A DNA stretch of 29,957 nt. It comes from CAYVTV01 sp964563105 (GTDB lineage Bacteria > Bacteroidota > Bacteroidia > Bacteroidales > GCA-2748055). How positions within the stretch are numbered: position 1 is the stretch's first letter; every line of letters begins with the position of its first letter. Location of the stretch: assembly GCA_964563105.1 (NCBI GenBank), contig CAZLXM010000042.1, forward strand, positions 1 through 29,957, in the 5' to 3' direction. This document shows, piece by piece, positions 26,001 to 29,957 of the stretch. The notes beneath the pieces were generated by a model that did not search any database, was not told where the DNA came from, and saw only the letters and a program-made list of their open reading frames with translations. The position numbers and the translations under genes were made by a program.

Positions 26001-26872
26001 TGACTTTTTCCTTACAGAATAATATTTTATATAATGGTAAAGCAAGTTTGAAAGGAGGCTATTTTAGTTTCAGTTTTATAGTTCCCAAAGATATTAATTA
26101 TAGTTTCGGAACCGGGAAGTTGAGTTTTTATGCTCATGATGAGACCATAGATGCTTCAGGTTCTTTTTCAGGTATCGTAACCGGAGGTACCAAAGAACAA
26201 TATCCGAATGATTTGACAGGGCCAAAGGTAGAAGTATATCTGGATAATGAAAACTTTAAAGCCGGAGATATTTCTTCTCCTAATCCTTTATTATTGATAA
26301 AAATATATGATGAAAGCGGAGTTAATACAACAGGGAATGGAGTTGGACATGATATCATTGCTGTTCTTGATGATCAAAGCCATGATGTTATGGTATTGAA
26401 TGAATACTTTCAGGCAGATATGGATAGTTATAAAGGAGGGAGAATTGAGTATCCTTTGTTTAATCTTAAAGAAGGGTCTCATAAAGTTGATGTAAAAGTT
26501 TGGGATATTTATAATAATTCGGGTGAAGGTTCTGTTGAATTTATTGTAGTTGATTCAAAAGAATTTTTTCTGAATAAAATATTTAACTTTCCTAATCCGT
26601 TTAATGAAAATACATGGTTTAGTTTTGGTCATAATCAGGCCGGAGAGGACCTGGAGATTACTATTGAAATTTTTAACAGCCTTGGAGAACTTGTCAGAAT
26701 ATTAAAGACGACTGAATTTGATTCAGAATTTCGTTCTGAACCTGTTGAATGGGACGGGAAAGATTCTTTTGGCAATAAAAACAGACAAGGTTTATATGTT
26801 TACCGTATCAAAGTTAAAAATTCGCAAGGGAAAACTGCAGAAAAATCTGGCAGGCTTATGATCATCAGATGA
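23069..26872 (+). CDS. porU: Type IX secretion system sortase PorU
   Basis: Surface cysteine protease of the gingipain (C25) family. It removes the C-terminal signal from T9SS cargo and attaches the product to a lipid anchor, in complex with PorV. The 1267-residue protein has a signal peptide (ending near LLSQS), an N-terminal beta-rich region with VSVLATGEWFKIRISSTGIY and FGYGGQVLPE, then the C25 domain. That domain shows LLLFGDGSYDNKG, the catalytic His778 in NYTGHGGVDGLAHE and the catalytic Cys812 in FLTATCDFSRFDDFE. The last 100 residues (NFPNPFNENTWFSF ... EWDGKDSFGNKNRQGLYVYRI) form a T9SS-type C-terminal domain, which PorU itself retains. Slightly longer than Porphyromonas PorU (about 1158). 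porV follows after 59 bp. Confidence 0.96.
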   Translation: MKYLFILLFFINFPLLSQSWYLKRKIDWYKEDLSSQSEISIFDFSAFRFGYFKDNNPVLPCFSDIIEWHTPEKNVDINIFSAEYESIPGGDKYSEMFSFLSNQIIINYNISVENKKPFIIYEFYPFRINPDTRKIERLKEFILEIEQVPLKKNNIIPKKSDNVPVSVLATGEWFKIRISSTGIYKLTFEQLKLLGLTDPATVRIFGYGGQVLPEDIREGGKDDLLPVQIYMHKGADNIFNKGDYILFYGAGTDEWYYDDHFQMFRCRKNPYSDYSYYFLTCNNGSIDEPDNVPAPEAEITSQVNYYDFFAHHELYLRNLIKSGRKWYGEEFDLLTTQTFSFQVPGLIFQEPVTALINVLSRAIDTATFKLEVNGNDQETFRIRPINFTDYNGTYAFNQQKQTSFNSSSEDINLKLRYLKPEPASKGWLDFITINAKAEIALKTDQLIFRNKAVVASNAITHFNIANADGNTIIWDVSEPNNIKNISYKHQQGSISFVSETSKLREFAVFRKAGNYPSPDLSDTGLGRIENQNLHGINVPDMVIITHQKFIEQAQEFAQYRSEKNNISIFITTPDKIYNEFSSGTPDVTALRNFLSMLYERGSDKNSLKNLLLFGDGSYDNKGVNSNPGNLIPTCQSENSILPTASFVSDDYFALLDPGEPMLTGLLDIGVGRIPVVTVDQAKTIINKIKEYEEPVNMGKWRNVICFIGDDEDYNIHMLQADQLAGYVQANYPDMNINKIYLDAYKQHVTPVGQRYPEVNKAINDQVSRGALIINYTGHGGVDGLAHEKILTMSDINSWKNKGKYPLFLTATCDFSRFDDFERITAGEGAILNPSGGVIALLTTTRLVYSGPNHALNERFYELIFEKKENNDNYCLGDILKYIKNKTGAGINKRNFTLLGDPSLKLAHPVLKILTDSINHRAKDEPPDTLKAFSSITISGHVEDHSGNIMRNMDGIIYPMVYDKPVHMKTLANDGGAAMTFSLQNNILYNGKASLKGGYFSFSFIVPKDINYSFGTGKLSFYAHDETIDASGSFSGIVTGGTKEQYPNDLTGPKVEVYLDNENFKAGDISSPNPLLLIKIYDESGVNTTGNGVGHDIIAVLDDQSHDVMVLNEYFQADMDSYKGGRIEYPLFNLKEGSHKVDVKVWDIYNNSGEGSVEFIVVDSKEFFLNKIFNFPNPFNENTWFSFGHNQAGEDLEITIEIFNSLGELVRILKTTEFDSEFRSEPVEWDGKDSFGNKNRQGLYVYRIKVKNSQGKTAEKSGRLMIIR

Positions 26873-26904
26873 ATGTAAATACTGATTAAATTTAATAATT
26901 ATTT

Positions 26905-26912
26905 TATATTTG
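26905..26912 (+). promoter_or_regulatory. Candidate -7 box before porV
   Basis: TATATTTG matches TAnnTTTG in the 59-bp porU-porV gap, 20 bp before the porV ATG. No TTTG-like -33 element was seen at the right distance, so it may be chance in AT-rich DNA or a secondary promoter that allows porV to be made independently of porU. Confidence 0.3.
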
Positions 26913-26931
26913 TAATTAAATTATATTGATA

Positions 26932-28131
26932 ATGCTTCAAAGATACGTAGTTAAGTATTTAATGATCCCATTTTGTATTTTTTTGATTTTTCAAAATACA
27001 ATTTATGGGCAAATTACAACTGGTGAGCTTACAGGTCAAATGAATGTAATTCTTTCTGCCGTACCTTTTTTAACTATTGCACCTGACTCCAGGGGAGGGG
27101 CAATGGGAGATGCCGGTGTGGCTACTGCTCCTGATATAAATTCACAACATTGGAATCCGGCTAAATATGCTTTTATGAAGGGTGAAGGAGGGGTTGCTTT
27201 ATCATATACTCCCTGGCTAAGGCGTTTAATTAATGATATAAATCTTGCTTATCTTGCTGGATATAAAAGACTGGACGAAAAGCAGGTGTTGAGCGCATCC
27301 TTAAGATACTTTTCTCTGGGTGACATTATTTTTACCAATATAGAGGGTATTGCCCAGGGACAGTTTAATCCTAATGAGTTCGCCATAGATGCATCTTATT
27401 CAAGGCTGTTTTCAGAAAAATTTTCCGGAGGAATTACTTTTAGATTTATTCGTTCAGATTTAACCGGAGGAAAATTCGTAGGAGACTCTGAAACAAAAGC
27501 AGGAATATCTTTTGCATCCGATCTTTCTGCATATTACCTCACTCCCGTTGAAATTGGAGAAAAAAATGGAGAAGTCTCCCTGGGAATGAATATATCCAAT
27601 ATCGGAACTAAAATATCATATACACAAACCCAGGAAGAGTCGTTTATTCCGATAAATATGAAACTCGGAAGCTGTTTTAAAACAAATATTGATGAATATA
27701 ATTCAATAGCTTTTTCAGTTGACCTGAATAAATTATTAGTACCTACCCCGCCTGTTTATGAGGATTCAGCCGGAGTAACCTATATAGCTTATGGAAAGGA
27801 CCCTAATGTTTCAGTACCTGTCGGGATGTTCAGGTCTTTTTATGATGCACCGGGAGTTGAAAGAAAAGACGGATCAAGGAGTGTTTTACTTGAGGAACTG
27901 AGAGAAATTACTATTAGTACCGGTGCTGAATATTGGTATCGGGAACAATTTGCCATAAGAGGAGGTTATTTTCATGAACATGCCACTAAAGGAAACAGGA
28001 AGTTCTTTACTTTAGGGATTGGGCTGAAACTCAATGTTTTTTCTCTTGATTTTGCCTATCTTGTCCCTGTATATCAAAATAACCCATTAGCAAATACACT
28101 TAGGTTTACACTGGGATTTGATTTTAAATAA
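26932..28131 (+). CDS. porV: T9SS outer-membrane protein PorV (LptO)
   Basis: FadL-like outer-membrane barrel that carries type A cargo from the T9SS translocon to the PorU attachment complex. The 399-residue protein has a signal peptide (MIPFCIFLIFQNTIYGQ). Then comes the PorV signature: AVPFLTIAPDSRGGAMGDAGVATAPDINSQHWNPAKYAF (quoted only to mark residues about 38-75). It also has LAYLAGYKRL, SLRYFSLGDI, and the C-terminal GAEYWYREQFAIRGGYFHEHATKGNRKFFTLG and LRFTLGFDFK. The ATG giving MLQRYVVKY is chosen over a TTG two codons upstream. Directly after porU and 33 bp before ispF, an order I recall from Porphyromonas as well. Confidence 0.95.
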   Translation: MLQRYVVKYLMIPFCIFLIFQNTIYGQITTGELTGQMNVILSAVPFLTIAPDSRGGAMGDAGVATAPDINSQHWNPAKYAFMKGEGGVALSYTPWLRRLINDINLAYLAGYKRLDEKQVLSASLRYFSLGDIIFTNIEGIAQGQFNPNEFAIDASYSRLFSEKFSGGITFRFIRSDLTGGKFVGDSETKAGISFASDLSAYYLTPVEIGEKNGEVSLGMNISNIGTKISYTQTQEESFIPINMKLGSCFKTNIDEYNSIAFSVDLNKLLVPTPPVYEDSAGVTYIAYGKDPNVSVPVGMFRSFYDAPGVERKDGSRSVLLEELREITISTGAEYWYREQFAIRGGYFHEHATKGNRKFFTLGIGLKLNVFSLDFAYLVPVYQNNPLANTLRFTLGFDFK

Positions 28132-28164
28132 CTGTTTCCGAAATACAATTCAATTCTTCTTTGT

Positions 28165-28644
28165 ATGAATATACGTGTTGGAACAGGTTTTGACGTTCAT
28201 AGCCTGGAAGAAGGTTTGCCATTTCGACTGGGAGGTATCACTATTCCCCATTATAAAGGGGCTAAAGGCCATTCAGATGCTGATACCCTTATTCATGCAA
28301 TCTGTGATGCTATGCTTGGTGCTGCAGCACTTGGTGATATCGGAATACATTTCCCTGATACATCTGAGGAGTTTAGGGGAATTGACAGTACCGTTCTTCT
28401 TCAGAAAACTTATAAAATTATAAAAAACAAAGGTTTTGATATCATAAATATTGATTCAGTTGTAATGTTACAGAAACCTAAAATAAGCCCGTATATTTAT
28501 GAAATGAGAAAGATCTTAGCCAATTTGCTGAAAATTAATATAGAAAATGTATCAATAAAAGCCAGTACTACAGAAAAACTGGGTTTTATCGGGAATGAGA
28601 CGGGTGTTGCTGCAAACGCTGTTGTTCTGCTTAAAAAAAATTAA
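28165..28644 (+). CDS. ispF: 2-C-methyl-D-erythritol 2,4-cyclodiphosphate synthase IspF
   Basis: Enzyme of the MEP isoprenoid pathway that cyclises 4-diphosphocytidyl-methylerythritol 2-phosphate, releasing CMP; cytosolic trimer. The 159 residues are the normal length. The Zn2+ ligands Asp10 and His12 (GTGFDVHSLEEG) and His44 (GHSDADTLIHAICDAMLGA) are present. So are GDIGIHFPDTSEEFRGIDS and the nucleotide-contacting KASTTEKLGFIGNETGVAA near the C-terminus. The presence of ispF implies the MEP pathway rather than mevalonate. Its place 33 bp downstream of porV suggests co-transcription without an evident functional link. Confidence 0.98.
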   Translation: MNIRVGTGFDVHSLEEGLPFRLGGITIPHYKGAKGHSDADTLIHAICDAMLGAAALGDIGIHFPDTSEEFRGIDSTVLLQKTYKIIKNKGFDIINIDSVVMLQKPKISPYIYEMRKILANLLKINIENVSIKASTTEKLGFIGNETGVAANAVVLLKKN

Positions 28645-28688
28645 TACAGATACCTTGGAGTTTCATAAAGATTCAGAAATTAATTATT

Positions 28689-29957
28689 ATGAAAAGGATT
28701 TTATTATTGTTTGCTGTTTTTCTCTGTTGTACTCCTCAGCATGGCCAAAATGTAAAAATTGAAGCAACTGTAAATCAGCTACCTGCCGGGAAGGTCTTTT
28801 TGAGTCAGATCCGTGGTGAAAAACATAAAATTATTGATAGTGTTTTTGTAAGTAATAATATTGTGCGGTTTAATATTAAAGATCCAATATCTGGCGTTTA
28901 TCGGATAATACTCGGCAAATCACTGAAAGCAGATTTTTTGAATGAAGCTCCGCAATTCTTTGACCTGGTAATTGATCAGGAAAATATCATCAATCTAAAA
29001 ACAGATTTTAATTTTCCTATTGATAGCATGAAAATTTTGAATTCATTTGATAATCAGATTTATTATGAATTTATAAAAAGAAGTCAAACTTATCGTACCA
29101 GGGCCGGCCATTTATTGCCCTTATTTTCGATTTATAAAAAGGAAGAGAGTTTCTATAACGATTTAAAAAAGGAATTTTTCAGGCTTCAGAAAGATCATAC
29201 TGATTCACTTGTCTATTGGGCTGCAAATACCCCGGGATCAATAGTTTCTGCTTTGATCAAATTCAGCCTTCTCCCTGCTGTTGATCCCGCTGAAGGTTTT
29301 TATAATATTACAGAGTTTTTAAAATCCCATTACTTTGATCTCGTTACTTTCTCTGATGAACGTTTAATCTTTTCCCAGGCTTATACACAAAAAATATTGG
29401 AATTTTTAAACCTTTACAGGATCCCTGAATCAAATCCGGATCTGCAGGAGGATCTGTATATAAAAGCTGTGGATATTATAATGGAACGGGCCTCATATAA
29501 TGAAAAAGTTTTTGACTTTGTCCTTAATTTTTTAATAGATGGATTTGACCAGTCCAAAATGGAAAAAGTACTTGTACATCTGGCTGAAAATTATGTGGAT
29601 AAGGGATGCGAAACTGATAGTAAAAAAATTTTGGATCAAAGATTGGAGGCATTTAAAAGAATGGCACCTGGAAATAAAGTAAACGATATTGCTTTAATGG
29701 ATATTGATGGAAAGACAAGAAAGCTCTCTGACCTGAAGAATGATTATATCTTAATAGTATTTTGGGCAACATGGTGCCCTCATTGTACCAGACTTTTGCC
29801 GGAACTGAAAAAATGGTACGAAAACGACAGGAACCTTGATCTGGAGATATTTTCAGTTTCTATTGATACTAGTCGTTTTGACTGGGAAGAAAATCTGATG
29901 ATGAATAATTATCCATGGATTAATGTATGTAATTTTCAGGGATGGGAAGGGAAAGTT
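28689..29957 (+). CDS. TlpA-like thioredoxin protein with DUF4369-like N-terminus, cut by the window end
   Basis: Open frame of 423 codons that runs off the end of the window without a stop. It starts with a signal peptide (MKRILLLFAVFLCCTPQHGQ), so the protein is exported to the periplasm. Residues about 22-115 (NVKIEATVNQLPAGKVFLSQ ...) resemble the DUF4369 domain found at the N-terminus of many Bacteroidota TlpA proteins. A long helical middle follows. From residue 325 the thioredoxin domain begins (APGNKVNDIALMDIDGK), with the CxxC active site Cys363-Pro-His-Cys366 in FWATWCPHCTRLLPEL. Likely an extracytoplasmic thiol-disulfide reductase; substrate unknown. It starts 44 bp after ispF. Confidence 0.88.
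   Translation, partial: MKRILLLFAVFLCCTPQHGQNVKIEATVNQLPAGKVFLSQIRGEKHKIIDSVFVSNNIVRFNIKDPISGVYRIILGKSLKADFLNEAPQFFDLVIDQENIINLKTDFNFPIDSMKILNSFDNQIYYEFIKRSQTYRTRAGHLLPLFSIYKKEESFYNDLKKEFFRLQKDHTDSLVYWAANTPGSIVSALIKFSLLPAVDPAEGFYNITEFLKSHYFDLVTFSDERLIFSQAYTQKILEFLNLYRIPESNPDLQEDLYIKAVDIIMERASYNEKVFDFVLNFLIDGFDQSKMEKVLVHLAENYVDKGCETDSKKILDQRLEAFKRMAPGNKVNDIALMDIDGKTRKLSDLKNDYILIVFWATWCPHCTRLLPELKKWYENDRNLDLEIFSVSIDTSRFDWEENLMMNNYPWINVCNFQGWEGKV

Noticed and set aside
1..29957. CRISPR arrays, tRNA/rRNA genes, insertion sequences, phage or defence modules
   Set aside because: No spaced repeat arrays, tRNA-like folds, transposase or integrase frames, or long terminal repeats were found on reading both strands.

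Overview
The window is about 30 kb of low-GC chromosome from a Bacteroidota bacterium, most likely of the order Bacteroidales or a close relative. Three things support this: type IX secretion and gliding genes (gldJ, a porP/sprF homologue, porU, porV), a complete SUF Fe-S operon of the Bacteroidota kind, and promoter-like elements of the form TTTG-N20-TAnnTTTG rather than E. coli-type boxes. I see no insertion sequence, phage, CRISPR array, tRNA or rRNA. This is core chromosome, not an island.

Left arm (1-11961, all minus strand; transcription runs from high to low coordinates). A nitroreductase gene is followed after 1 nt by folC. After a 424-bp gap come a divergent beta-eliminating lyase of the tryptophanase/tyrosine phenol-lyase family, a NagB-family sugar-phosphate deaminase, a 449-bp gap, and then sufB-sufC-sufD-sufS-sufE-sufT-queG. 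The SUF genes encode the SufBCD scaffold, the SufS/SufE sulfur-donating pair and a SufT-type maturation factor. QueG, which needs two [4Fe-4S] clusters, begins 1 nt after sufT ends.

Middle (12064-18958, plus strand). A PIN-PhoH gene, a SixA-like histidine phosphatase and polyphosphate kinase (ppk1) are packed with gaps of 9 and 17 nt, so they look like one RNA/polyphosphate-related operon. They are followed by an inositol-monophosphatase-family gene, a family 2 glycosyltransferase and an unrecognised exported, probably outer-membrane protein, with gaps of 7 and 15 nt.

Right arm (18990-29957). murF, gldJ and a porP/sprF-like gene lie on the minus strand. They diverge from porU (the T9SS sortase), porV, ispF and a truncated TlpA-like thioredoxin on the plus strand. 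PorU and PorV form the T9SS attachment machinery that processes cargo and links it to the surface, GldJ is a lipoprotein linked to T9SS and gliding, and PorP/SprF proteins are outer-membrane partners for particular cargo. A strong intrinsic terminator sits between gldJ and murF, directly against the murF start.

I found no clearly new multigene system. The best leads are the substituted active site of the lyase at 8255-9718, the SixA-PPK1 pairing, the porP-like gene without cargo inside the gldJ/porU locus, the C-terminal cysteine cluster of SufD, the overlapping alternative hairpins upstream of the lyase, and the unrecognised outer-membrane protein. Several starts were set at ATG codons downstream of longer TTG-initiated frames.
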